From Solirubrobacter ginsenosidimutans (GTDB lineage: Bacteria > Actinomycetota > Thermoleophilia > Solirubrobacterales > Solirubrobacteraceae), in NCBI RefSeq assembly GCF_027587205.1, contig NZ_JAPDOD010000063.1, forward strand, positions 1 through 45,859: a stretch of DNA of 45,859 nucleotides. The letters are read 5' to 3'. Within the stretch, counting starts at the first letter, position 1. Each line of letters starts with the position of its first letter. This document shows positions 14,766-24,424 of this stretch, piece by piece. The position numbers and the translations under genes were made by a program. The notes below the pieces were generated by a model, which was given only the letters and a program-made list of their open reading frames with translations, did no database searches and was not told the origin of the DNA.

Positions 14766-16193
14766 ATGGCCGACGGCCTCGACGCCTATAGGGCCAAACG
14801 CGACTTCGATGAGACCCCCGAACCGGCGGGAGAGCGGGCCCCGCGCGAGGGCGAGCTGCGCTTCGTCGTACAGGAGCACTCCGCCCGCGCGATGCACTGG
14901 GACCTGCGCCTCGAGCACGAGGGAACGCTGGCCAGCTGGGCGGTTCCGAAGGGCATCCCGACCGACCCGAAGCGCAACAACCTGGCGGTGAGGACCGAGG
15001 ATCACCCGCTCGAGTACCTCGACTTCCACGGCGAGATCCCCGCCGGCCACTACGGCGCGGGCACGATGAAGATCTTCGATCGCGGCACGTTCGAGGTCGA
15101 GAAATGGCGCGACGCCGAGGTCATGGTCGTCTTCCACGGCGAACGCGTGCGCGGCAAGTACGTGCTGTTCAAGACCGGCGGCAAGAACTGGATGATCCAC
15201 CGGATGGACCCGCCGGAGGACCCGGACTCCGAGCCGATGCCGCAGCGGGTCGCGCCGATGCTGGCCCGCATCGGCAAGCTGCCCGTGGGCGAGAACTGGG
15301 CGTACGAGATCAAGTGGGACGGCGTGCGCGCGATCGGCTATGCGGAGGGCGGCCGGCTCAAGCTCGAGAGCCGCAACGCCAACAACATCACGGCGCGCTA
15401 CCCGGAACTGCGCCCCCTCGGCCGCGCTCTCGGGACCCACGAGGCGATCCTCGACGGCGAGGTGGTCGCCCTGGACGCCGATGGCCGCCCGAGCTTCCAG
15501 CGCCTGCAGCGGCGCATGCACCTCACCTCGGAGGGGATGGTCCGGCGCCTGAGCCAGTCCGAGCCCGTCGTCTACATGATCTTCGACCTGCTCTGGCTCG
15601 ACGGCCACTCGCTGATGGAGCTGACCTACGACGAGCGGCGCAAGCACCTCGCCGAGCTCGAGCTGACCGGGCCGACCTGGCAGGCGCCGGCGCATCACGT
15701 CGGCAACGGCGCCGCGCTGCTCGAAGCCTCCAAGGCGCAGGGCCTGGAGGGCCTCGTCGCCAAGCGCCGCGACTCCACGTACCTCCCCGGCCGCCGCTCC
15801 CAGGGCTGGGTGAAGGTCAAGAACGTCCGCAACACCGACGTGGTCGTCGCCGGGTGGGTGGGCGGCGACGGGGGCCGCCTGGGCAAGATCGGCGCGCTCG
15901 TGATCGGCTTCACCACCGACGACGGCGAGCTGCGCTACGCGGGCAAGGTCGGCACGGGCTTCAACGAGGCCGAGCTCAAGCGGCTGCAGGGCATCGTGGA
16001 CCCGCTCGCGCGCGAGACGAGCCCGTTCACCGGCACCCAGCCCGAGAAGGCCACCCACTTCATCGAGCCCACGCTCGTCGCCAGCGTCGACTACGGCGAC
16101 ATGACCGACGCCGGAACCCTGCGTCACCCTGTCTACAAGGGCCTGCGCGACGACATCGACCCCGCCGAGGTCGTCGCACCCGAAGAGCCCTAG
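14766..16193 (+). CDS. ligD: LigD-type ATP-dependent DNA ligase with 3'-phosphoesterase domain
   Basis: 475 residues. Residues ~30-145 form the 3'-phosphoesterase module (FVVQEHSARAMHWDLRLEH, LDFHGEIPAGHYGAGT), which trims 3' ends. The ligase core follows: motif I YEIKWDGVR with Lys183 as the AMP acceptor, LDGEVVALD, YMIFDLLWLDG, EGLVAKRRDS, and motif V WVKVK, then an OB domain. The primase-polymerase domain found in mycobacterial LigD is absent and encoded separately at 28186. With Ku (16673) it performs non-homologous end joining. The stop overlaps the convergent lipoprotein gene. Confidence 0.94.
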   Translation: MADGLDAYRAKRDFDETPEPAGERAPREGELRFVVQEHSARAMHWDLRLEHEGTLASWAVPKGIPTDPKRNNLAVRTEDHPLEYLDFHGEIPAGHYGAGTMKIFDRGTFEVEKWRDAEVMVVFHGERVRGKYVLFKTGGKNWMIHRMDPPEDPDSEPMPQRVAPMLARIGKLPVGENWAYEIKWDGVRAIGYAEGGRLKLESRNANNITARYPELRPLGRALGTHEAILDGEVVALDADGRPSFQRLQRRMHLTSEGMVRRLSQSEPVVYMIFDLLWLDGHSLMELTYDERRKHLAELELTGPTWQAPAHHVGNGAALLEASKAQGLEGLVAKRRDSTYLPGRRSQGWVKVKNVRNTDVVVAGWVGGDGGRLGKIGALVIGFTTDDGELRYAGKVGTGFNEAELKRLQGIVDPLARETSPFTGTQPEKATHFIEPTLVASVDYGDMTDAGTLRHPVYKGLRDDIDPAEVVAPEEP

Positions 16194-16600
16194 CCCACGG
16201 CGGTACCGACCGCCTCGGCTTTCTCGCTGATCGCTTTGAAGTGCTGTTCCAATTGCGCGATGGCCTCCGCGAACGCCTCCTTGTCGCCACTTCTCGCCGC
16301 CGAGCTCGTGTCGCGTGCCGCGTCCGCGCCGGCTTCGATCTCCTTGATGAACGCGTCGTACTCGTCCTGCGCCTCGTCGGGCGCATCGAGCTCGCGCAAC
16401 CGAGCAACGGTGTCGTCCATCGCCTGCGCATACCGATCCATCTGCCCGGGGTCGGCGTTGTCGGCGTTCTTCGCGGCCTGGTCCATGGGCTGCTGCGCCT
16501 TCTTGACCCCGTCGTTGAACTCGTCCGTATCGGAACCGCCGCAGCCCGCTGCGACGAGGGCTACGGCGACGACGACGATGAAGGCAGAAATCCGGTTCAT
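16190..16600 (-). CDS. Small lipoprotein
   Basis: 136 residues from ATG 16600, with AAAGGA just upstream. MNRISAFIVVVAVALVAAGCGG is a lipoprotein signal peptide ending in a lipobox (AAGC) and the acylated Cys is followed by GGSD. The mature part is acidic, Ala-rich and helical (FNDGVKKAQQPMDQAAKNAD, DAFIKEIEAGADAARDTS), probably a helical bundle at the outer face of the membrane. No family recognised. It is divergent from ku and convergent with ligD, so it interrupts the repair pair. Confidence 0.8.
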   Translation of the reverse strand: MNRISAFIVVVAVALVAAGCGGSDTDEFNDGVKKAQQPMDQAAKNADNADPGQMDRYAQAMDDTVARLRELDAPDEAQDEYDAFIKEIEAGADAARDTSSAARSGDKEAFAEAIAQLEQHFKAISEKAEAVGTAVG

Positions 16601-16672
16601 ATTTCCTTTCGAGTCCCCGCTACCGCAAGCCTTCATGCGCCACCCGTCCTCTCGACCCGTCAGAATGGACCG

Positions 16673-17524
16673 ATGGCGCGATCAATGTGGAGTGGAGCGA
16701 TCTCCTTCGGACTCGTCAACGTCCCCATCAAGCTCTACTCCGCGGTGTCCAAGAAGACGGTGCGGTTCCACCAGCTCAACGGGGAGACCGGGAGCCGGAT
16801 CGCCCAGAAGCGGGTGGACTCGATCACCGGCGAGGAAGTCCCGTACGAGAACCTCGTCAAGGGCTATGAGCTGACCAAGGACCACTACGTCCTGATCAGC
16901 CCGGACGAGCTGGAGACGCTCGAGCCGGAGAAGTCGCGCACGATCGACATCGAGGACTTCGTGGACCTCGCCGACATCGATCCGGTCTACTACGACCACC
17001 CGTACTACCTCGTCCCCGACAAGGGCGCCGCGAAGGCCTACGGGCTGCTGCTGAACGCCATGCGCGAGTCGGGCCGCGTCGCGATCGCCCGCGTGATCCT
17101 GCGCTCCAAGGAGCAGCTCGTCGCGATCCGGCCGGACCGTGACGGCTCCGTCCTGATGATGGAGACGATGATCTTCTCCGACGAGGTCGTGCCCAAGGAC
17201 GACCTCGACGGCCTCCCCGCCGCCGATGAGCTGAAGGTCTCCGACCGCGAGGTCGCGATGGCGCAGCAGCTGATCGAGTCGCTCAGCGGCGAGTTCGAGC
17301 CCGAGAAGTACAAGGACCAGTACCGCGAGCAGGTGCTCGAGCTGATCGAGCGCAAGGCCGCGGGCGAGGAGATCACCGCCGCGCCCGAGGCGCCCGCCCC
17401 GGCCAAGGTGCCCGACCTCATGGCCGCGCTCGAGGCGAGCCTCGCCGCGGTCCGCACCGATGACGACGACAAGCCCAAGCGCAAGAGCGCCAAGTCGTCT
17501 TCGGAGCGCGAGAAGGTCTCCTAG
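16673..17524 (+). CDS. ku: Ku protein (NHEJ end-binding)
   Basis: 283 residues. Starts MARSMWSGAISFGLVNVPIK, the signature of bacterial Ku; the core contains FHQLNGETGSRIAQKRVDS, GYELTKDHYVLI and the beta-barrel/bridge region up to SLSGEFEPEKYKDQY. The C-terminus is an Ala/Pro linker and a Lys-rich tail (DDDKPKRKSAKSSSEREK), which in other species extends DNA binding. As a homodimer it threads onto DNA ends and recruits LigD, encoded just upstream. The start at 16673 gives the conserved N-terminus; a long frame extending upstream is antisense or alternative-frame noise. Confidence 0.95.
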   Translation: MARSMWSGAISFGLVNVPIKLYSAVSKKTVRFHQLNGETGSRIAQKRVDSITGEEVPYENLVKGYELTKDHYVLISPDELETLEPEKSRTIDIEDFVDLADIDPVYYDHPYYLVPDKGAAKAYGLLLNAMRESGRVAIARVILRSKEQLVAIRPDRDGSVLMMETMIFSDEVVPKDDLDGLPAADELKVSDREVAMAQQLIESLSGEFEPEKYKDQYREQVLELIERKAAGEEITAAPEAPAPAKVPDLMAALEASLAAVRTDDDDKPKRKSAKSSSEREKVS

Positions 17525-17569
17525 CCGAGACCGAGCAGAAATCGAGAAGCGCGGTCGTGCGGCCGCAGC

Positions 17570-17575
17570 TAGGTT
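17570..17575 (+). promoter_or_regulatory. -10 hexamer TAGGTT of the UvrA-paralogue gene
   Basis: TAGGTT ends 6 bases before ATG 17582, with no Shine-Dalgarno sequence in that gap; candidate leaderless promoter. Confidence 0.5.
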
Positions 17576-17581
17576 GAAGGT

Positions 17582-19959
<2,378 letters not shown>

Positions 19960-19963
<4 letters not shown>

Positions 19964-20286
19964 CTCAGGGAGTCCACGAACTCCAGTCGCTCGGTCATGC
20001 GCGTCAGCTCGAAGACGCGCTGAACGAGCGACGGCCCGCGCACGAGCACCAGCCGGCGCTCGTTGGACTCGAGCATCCGCTCCGCGGCCATGACCGAGCG
20101 CAGGCCGCTCGAGTCCAGGAAGTCGAGCGAGCGCAGGTCCAGCGCGACGATGTCGACGCCCGGCTCCTCGGCCAGCCGCGTCAGCTCCGGCTCCAGCGCG
20201 GAGGTCGCGAGCAGGTCCAGCTCCCCGCGCAGCTGCACGACCGCGGACGCGCCACGGACGACTGTCTCGAATGAGAACCTCGTCAC
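19960..20286 (-). CDS. STAS-domain anti-anti-sigma factor (copy 3)
   Basis: 108 residues from GTG 20286. STAS fold with VVQLRGELDLLATSALEPEL and VALDLRSLDFLDSSGLRSV (phospho-acceptor Ser in DSS) and C-terminal RVFELTRMTERLEFV. It is an orphan, with no RsbW gene next to it; partners may be one of the three kinases in the window. Similar in its C-terminus to the STAS gene at 22960. A TAGGCT hexamer 7 bases before the GTG indicates a leaderless transcript. Confidence 0.9.
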
Positions 20287-20293
20287 GCGCGCA

Positions 20294-20299
20294 AGCCTA
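20294..20299 (-). promoter_or_regulatory. -10 hexamer TAGGCT of STAS copy 3
   Basis: GGTTTAGGCT reads towards GTG 20286 with a 7-base gap, the spacing expected when transcription starts at the G of the start codon. Confidence 0.55.
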
Positions 20300-20328
20300 A
20301 ACCGCGCGGGCCCAGGGGAGGGTGGAGC

Positions 20329-21375
20329 ATGCGACTGCGACGCGCCGACTGCTCAGGGCCCGGAATCACCCGCCGGCGGGCGGGCAGCGCGTTCGCGTAC
20401 TTCGACGATCAGGGCGAGCGGGTCGAGGAGCGCGACGTCGTCGAGCGCATCCGCGAGCTGGGCATCCCACCCGCCTGGAAGGACGTCTGGATCTGCCCGT
20501 ACCCGAACGGGCACCTCCAGGCGACGGGGATCGACGCCGCAGGCCGCAAGCAGTACCGCTACCACGAGGCCTGGCGCGCCCGGCGCGACGCAGAGAAGTT
20601 CGAGGACATGACCCGCTTCGCGAAGGCGCTGCCGCGTCTGCGTGAGCAGGTCGAGGCCGATCTCGCCGCGACGGACGCCCTCACCCGCGACCGCGTCCTG
20701 GCCTGCGCGGTGCGGCTGCTGGATCGCGGCTTCTTCCGCATCGGCACCGAGGAGTACACGCTGTCCTTCGGGCTGGCCACGATCCGCAAGGAACACGTGA
20801 AGATCGAGGACGGCCAGATGGTCTTCGACTACCCGGCCAAGAGCGGCCAGCGGCGCATCCAGGGCGTCGTGGACCCGCTCGCGCTGGACATCGTGGGCTC
20901 GCTCAAGCGCCGTCGCGGCGGCGGGCCGGAACTGCTCGCCTACAAGACGGGCCGCGGCTGGTCGGACCTGCGCTCGGACGACATCAACGACTACCTGAAG
21001 GAGAAGACCGGCGACGACTTCTCCGCCAAGGACTTCCGGACCTGGAGCGCGACGGTGATCGCGGCGCTGGCACTCGCGGTCTCCGGCCCCGCCCACAGCA
21101 CGCCGACCTCCCGCAAGCGCGCCATCACCCGCGCGATCAAGGAGACCGCGTACTACCTGGGCAACACGCCCGCGGTCTGCCGCGCGTCCTACATCGACCC
21201 GCGCGTGTTCGACGCCTACGAGGGCGGCCTGGTCCTGGACGCGAACGTGCTCGCGGACGCGCTCGACGCCGAGCCGGGTTCGCTCCCCACCCACCACCCA
21301 CGCATCGAGCGGGCGGTGCTGGACCTCATCGAGGGCCTCGAGGACTCGCCCCGAGTCGAATCAATCGCCGCCTAA
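20329..21375 (+). CDS. DNA topoisomerase IB (poxvirus/eukaryote type)
   Basis: 348 residues. N-terminal domain with GSAFAYFDDQGERV and LGIPPAWKDVWICPYPNGHL, then the tyrosine-recombinase-like catalytic domain: LLDRGFFRIGTEEYT, KDFRTWSATVIAALAL, and the active-site Tyr at about residue 288 in CRASYIDPRVF. The Arg and Lys of the catalytic pentad are plausible in RIGTEEY and around the beta-hairpin IRKEHVKIE. It relaxes positive and negative supercoils without ATP via a 3'-phosphotyrosine. GGGAGGGTGGAG precedes the ATG. Its stop lies in the palindromic element that separates it from the next operon. Confidence 0.93.
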   Translation: MRLRRADCSGPGITRRRAGSAFAYFDDQGERVEERDVVERIRELGIPPAWKDVWICPYPNGHLQATGIDAAGRKQYRYHEAWRARRDAEKFEDMTRFAKALPRLREQVEADLAATDALTRDRVLACAVRLLDRGFFRIGTEEYTLSFGLATIRKEHVKIEDGQMVFDYPAKSGQRRIQGVVDPLALDIVGSLKRRRGGGPELLAYKTGRGWSDLRSDDINDYLKEKTGDDFSAKDFRTWSATVIAALALAVSGPAHSTPTSRKRAITRAIKETAYYLGNTPAVCRASYIDPRVFDAYEGGLVLDANVLADALDAEPGSLPTHHPRIERAVLDLIEGLEDSPRVESIAA

Positions 21376-21502
21376 ACCCCACCTAAAGGGTCTGGCCCCT
21401 TATCTCGCCTTTAGGCGGCGACCCGCGGCGAGAACCGGCCTGCGTGGCCGAAAGCGACCTAAAGGGAACCTAAGGGGTCTGGCCCCTTAGGTGGGGTTTA
21501 GG
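21371..21502. repeat. Palindromic REP-like element A between convergent genes
   Basis: Outer arms CCTAAACCCCACCTAA (21371-21386) and TTAGGTGGGGTTTAGG (21487-21502) are a perfect 16-base inverted repeat and contain the stop codons of both convergent genes. Inside are AAGGG-TCTGG-CCCCTT, CGCCT-TT-AGGCG and, at 21472-21488, AAGGGG-TCTGG-CCCCTT. Likely a bidirectional terminator; related in design to the element at 32416. Confidence 0.65.
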
Positions 21503-21674
21503 TTTCGTCGGGCTCGGGCGTGGGCGGGTCGTCGGGGACCGTGGGCGTCTCGCGGTCGGGCGTCGGGTCGGCGGGCACGACCGGCTCCTGCGGCACGGCC
21601 GGCGTGACCGGCTCCGGCGGAGCGATGGGCGTCGCCGGCTCAGTCGGTTGGGGAACCTCGAGAACAGCGCTCAT
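21498..21674 (-). CDS. Proline-rich acidic microprotein coupled to sigma factor
   Basis: 58 residues from ATG 21674, which overlaps the sigma-factor stop as ATGA, a clear translational coupling. After MSAVLEVPQ the chain is a Pro/Glu/Asp/Thr repeat (PAVPQEPVVPADPTPD, VPDDPPTPEPDET), disordered, with no Cys, no aromatic residue and a strongly acidic C-terminus. No family recognised. Coupling suggests it acts with or on the sigma factor. The stop codon lies in an arm of element A. A possibly similar frame is at 7611. Confidence 0.6.
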   Translation of the reverse strand: MSAVLEVPQPTEPATPIAPPEPVTPAVPQEPVVPADPTPDRETPTVPDDPPTPEPDET

Positions 21675-22483
21675 TCGGCCACTTCCTTTCCCGATCCGTA
21701 GGCGTAGAGCTTCTCCAGCGACGAGCGGATGATGCGCGAGATGTGCATCTGCGAGCAGCCGACGACCTCGGCGATCTCGGACTGCAGCAGGTCTTCGGCG
21801 AAGCGCAGGCGCAGGATCTCGCGGGCGCGGTCGTCGAGGATCCCGGTCAGGCGCTCGAGCGTCACACCCGCCTCGACGCGCTCGAACTCCTCGTCGTCGG
21901 CACCGATCAGATCGCCCGCCGACGCGGAGTCGTTCTCCTCGTCGTGCACCGGCGCGTCGAGCGAGCGGATCGAGCGCCCCTCGGTCGCCTGCAGCGCCTC
22001 GACGATCTCCTCCGGCTGCCGTTCGAGCCGAGCGGCCAGGTCGGCGACCGTCGGCTGGCGCCCGAGCTCGCCCCACAGCGCCTCGCGCGCCTCCTCCAGC
22101 GCCAGGCACAGCTCCTGCAGATCGCGCGCGGGACGCACGTCCCAGGTCGAGTCGCGGAAGTAGCGGCGCAGCTCGCCGAGGATCGTCGGCACCGCGTAGG
22201 ACGAGAACGCCAGCCCGCGCTCCGGGTCCCAGCGGTCGACGGCCTTGACCAGACCGACGGAGGCGACCTGGATCAGGTCGTCCAGCGGCTCGCTCGCGCG
22301 CCGGTAGCGCAGCGCGAGCGACCGGGCGAGCGGCATGTAGCGCTCGATCAGCTCCTCACGTGCGTGGTCGTCTCCGGTCTGGACCTTGCGCATCAGGCGC
22401 TGGTCCTCACGCTGCCGGCGGGCGCGGTCGATCGGGTTCGCCGTCGCGGCTCGAGGCCGCTCGGCCGTCGCAGGATGAGCCAT
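21671..22483 (-). CDS. RNA polymerase sigma factor, SigB/SigF/SigG family (copy 3)
   Basis: 270 residues. Regions 2 (LDDLIQVASVGLVKAVDRWDP, AFSSYAVPTILGELRRYFRD), 3 (LGRQPTVADLAARLERQPEE) and 4 (LDDRAREILRLRFAEDLLQSEIAEVVGCSQMHISRIIR) are intact. It is more divergent from the copies at 3711 and 8063 than these are from each other (for example WDVRPARDLQEL in place of WxVxVPR). GGGTAC lies 11 bases before ATG 22483, suggesting control by itself or a sister SigB-type factor. The Pro-rich microprotein is coupled downstream. Confidence 0.92.
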   Translation of the reverse strand: MAHPATAERPRAATANPIDRARRQREDQRLMRKVQTGDDHAREELIERYMPLARSLALRYRRASEPLDDLIQVASVGLVKAVDRWDPERGLAFSSYAVPTILGELRRYFRDSTWDVRPARDLQELCLALEEAREALWGELGRQPTVADLAARLERQPEEIVEALQATEGRSIRSLDAPVHDEENDSASAGDLIGADDEEFERVEAGVTLERLTGILDDRAREILRLRFAEDLLQSEIAEVVGCSQMHISRIIRSSLEKLYAYGSGKEVAE

Positions 22484-22494
22484 CAGGAATTTCC

Positions 22495-22519
22495 GTACCC
22501 CCGCGCGCGGAAATCAGCC
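22495..22519 (-). promoter_or_regulatory. Possible SigB-type promoter of sigma copy 3
   Basis: Minus strand GGCT, 15 bases, GGGTAC (complement of 22495-22500). The -10 element is exact for GGGTAY; the -35 element fits only the loose GNNT form. The gap to the ATG is 11 bases without a ribosome site. Confidence 0.4.
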
Positions 22520-22558
22520 GTCGCGCGAGAGATCCCGTCCGTTTGCTAACAGAGCGCC

Positions 22559-22948
22559 TCAGCGTTCGGGTTCGGGTTCGAGTACGAAGATCTCGAACGC
22601 GCGGAACGGATCGAACACGATCTGGCTGTGGTAACCGATGACCTTGCGGCCCGTCAACTCCTCCACGGCGCCGGTCGCGGTCGGGCCGACGACTTCCTGA
22701 AAGGTCAGCCGGTAGCGCCGGACGAGGTCCTCCTTGCCGGCGGCCAGGAGCGTTTCCTCGTTGCGGGTCATCCCGCCCTCGAGCACCACGAAGATGTAGT
22801 CGTCCTCGAGGTAGGCCTTGGCCGCTTCAGGGCCGCGGCCGTAGTAGCGCTTCTTGAGCCCGACCATCGCGTTCGCCAGCGCGGCGCGCACAGAACCCGG
22901 AGGAGTGCCACCGGCGGCGTCGATGAGCTCGCGTGCAGGTCCGGTCAT
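22559..22948 (-). CDS. DUF2294 domain protein
   Basis: 129 residues. The pattern LKKRYYGRGPEAAKAYLEDDYIFVVL, LEGGMTRNEETLLAAG, VEELTGRKVIGYHSQI and a final FEIFVLEPE matches DUF2294 (YbcI-like) as I know it. Function not established. It lies between STAS copy 4 and the sigma gene on the same strand, 11 bases after the STAS stop, so it is probably cotranscribed with that gene; a link to stress signalling is an inference. Confidence 0.75.
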   Translation of the reverse strand: MTGPARELIDAAGGTPPGSVRAALANAMVGLKKRYYGRGPEAAKAYLEDDYIFVVLEGGMTRNEETLLAAGKEDLVRRYRLTFQEVVGPTATGAVEELTGRKVIGYHSQIVFDPFRAFEIFVLEPEPER

Positions 22949-22959
22949 AAGACCGGGTC

Positions 22960-23295
22960 CTACCCGTCGACGAATTTGAAATGCGTGATCAGCCGCGTGA
23001 GCTCGAAGAGCCGCTGAATCCGGTCGCTGCCCGCGACGAGCTTGAGCGCGTACCCGTCGCGCTCGGCGCCGAGCGACCAGCGGGTGAGCAGCGTCAGCCC
23101 GGTCGAGTCCATGAAGTCGAGCTCGCGGAGATCGACCACCAGCAGCTCGTGGCCGGCTGCGCGGGCGTCCTTGAGGGCGTCCTCGAGCGTCGGCACGGTG
23201 CTCATGTCGAGCTCGCCGACCGGCCGAATGCGGATCGAGCCGTCGACGTCGGTGACGTCGCAGCGGAAGGGTGTGGGTGGGATGCGATCAGACAT
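22960..23295 (-). CDS. STAS-domain anti-anti-sigma factor (copy 4)
   Basis: 111 residues from ATG 23295. The longer frame to 23493 adds low-complexity sequence and is not used. STAS features: IRIRPVGELDMSTVPTLEDAL and LVVDLRELDFMDSTGLTLL, with Ser-Thr (DST) at the phosphorylation site, then LFELTRLITHFKFV. Orphan, followed 11 bases later by the DUF2294 gene. C-terminal LFELTR resembles STAS copy 3, suggesting the two are closer to each other than to the operon copies. Confidence 0.9.
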   Translation of the reverse strand: MSDRIPPTPFRCDVTDVDGSIRIRPVGELDMSTVPTLEDALKDARAAGHELLVVDLRELDFMDSTGLTLLTRWSLGAERDGYALKLVAGSDRIQRLFELTRLITHFKFVDG

Positions 23296-23529
23296 GGCGG
23301 AGCCCCGTCGATGTGCAAACGGCAACAGAGCCCGCGCGCTGCCCCCGGTGGGAGCCCGATCGTCCTCCTGAGGTTCCGCCCGCCTGCAGCCCCCCGGCGG
23401 GAAGCGCAAGCTTGCGGCGCCGCACTCTAACTGGTCTGAAAGACGGCGCACTGGGCGTCCGAATAGGGACGGCGCCCGGCCGGTTCGTCTCACCGTCCGA
23501 CGAATGACCCGCCGGGCCGGCGGCGCGAC
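23296..23529. other. Intergenic region upstream of STAS copy 4
   Basis: 234 bases without a convincing gene. It contains a perfect 12-base palindrome CGCAAGCTTGCG (23405-23416) and a TTAGAGT -10-like sequence on the minus strand near 23425-23431; neither is assigned with confidence. Confidence 0.3.
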
Positions 23530-24339
23530 TCATTCCGCGCCGTCGCCGCGCCTACGCGAGCGCAGCGTGGCGCGATGACTGAGCTCCAGGTGCAGCTGCT
23601 CGCCGACGGCGAAGGTGTCCATGCGCCCCGCCCGCGCGACGGCCAGCGCGCCCGCGGCCCGCATCAGCAGGTGCTCTCGCCGATCGTCGCCGTCGCCGTC
23701 GCCGTCCGCTCGCGCACGGGTCCCGAGCACCCACACCGGCTGCTCGTGGTCGAGCGCGGCGCGCTGCTGCAACTCTGCCAGCGCCAGCGAGAGCTCCAGC
23801 TCGCCCACGCCGAGGATCAGCCCGAGGGCGCGGATGTCCAGCGCCTGCGGGAGCGCGACGCCGGCCGCGGTCATCGCGCCGTAGCGCAGCGCGACGCGCC
23901 ACACCAGCTCGAACAGCCGTTCTGGCACCGTTCCGCCGGCAGCCGGGACGGCGGTCCCGCAGTTCGACCGCAGACGGAGACGAGCGCTCGCCGCCGGCCA
24001 TGGGTGCAGCGCGACGGCGTACGCATCGCCGATGATCGCCAGCCGCATGGGCGTGCACGCCGTCCACTCCCCCGCGTCCCACGGCTCGACGGCGTCGCCC
24101 GGACCGAAGACCTGCGCCGCGTCCGTCAGGACGCCCTCCAGAACCATCAGGGCGACGGTGCCTTCGCCGAGCTGCGCTCGCGCCGGCGGCGTCCACGCAC
24201 CAACACGTAAGGTCAGCACGGGCAGGATCGCGTGATGGCCGATCGTCGCGATCTCGCGCATCGTCAGGAGCGACCCCAGGGAAGGATCGGCCTCGATGAG
24301 GGTCGCGGCACGCTCGGCCAACTCGGGTACGGCAGTCAC
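23530..24339 (-). CDS. Degenerate Crp-like regulator paralogue without recognition helix
   Basis: 269 residues from GTG 24339. The layout follows the Crp-like proteins at 11409 and 24425: IEADPSLGSLL, VALMVLEGVLTDAAQVFGPGDAVEPWD in the barrel, LFELVWRVALRYGAMTAAGVALPQ before the wing. Where the others have ELVGARRPTVSTALxELA, this one reads LILGVGELELSLALAELQ, losing the Arg and Ser contacts of the recognition helix. It therefore probably does not bind DNA as they do and may be a ligand sensor or dimer partner. Divergent from the intact paralogue, with an 85-base shared region. Confidence 0.65.
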   Translation of the reverse strand: MTAVPELAERAATLIEADPSLGSLLTMREIATIGHHAILPVLTLRVGAWTPPARAQLGEGTVALMVLEGVLTDAAQVFGPGDAVEPWDAGEWTACTPMRLAIIGDAYAVALHPWPAASARLRLRSNCGTAVPAAGGTVPERLFELVWRVALRYGAMTAAGVALPQALDIRALGLILGVGELELSLALAELQQRAALDHEQPVWVLGTRARADGDGDGDDRREHLLMRAAGALAVARAGRMDTFAVGEQLHLELSHRATLRSRRRGDGAE

Positions 24340-24345
24340 CGCCCG

Positions 24346-24351
24346 AGCCTA
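24346..24351 (-). promoter_or_regulatory. -10 hexamer TAGGCT of the degenerate Crp-like gene
   Basis: ATTTAGGCT reads towards GTG 24339 with a 6-base gap, leaderless arrangement, almost the same sequence as before STAS copy 3. Confidence 0.5.
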
Positions 24352-24385
24352 AATCCGGCGGGTGAGCCGCGCCTGGAGCGAGTCA

Positions 24386-24412
24386 GGGGTCCGACTACCG
24401 ACGCGGGGGTAC
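24386..24412 (+). promoter_or_regulatory. Possible SigB-type promoter of Crp-like paralogue 2
   Basis: GGGGT (24386-24390), 16 bases, GGGTAC (24407-24412), 12 bases before ATG 24425. Fits GNNT-N14-16-GGGTAY. Confidence 0.45.
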
Positions 24413-24424
24413 GATGACGGTGAG

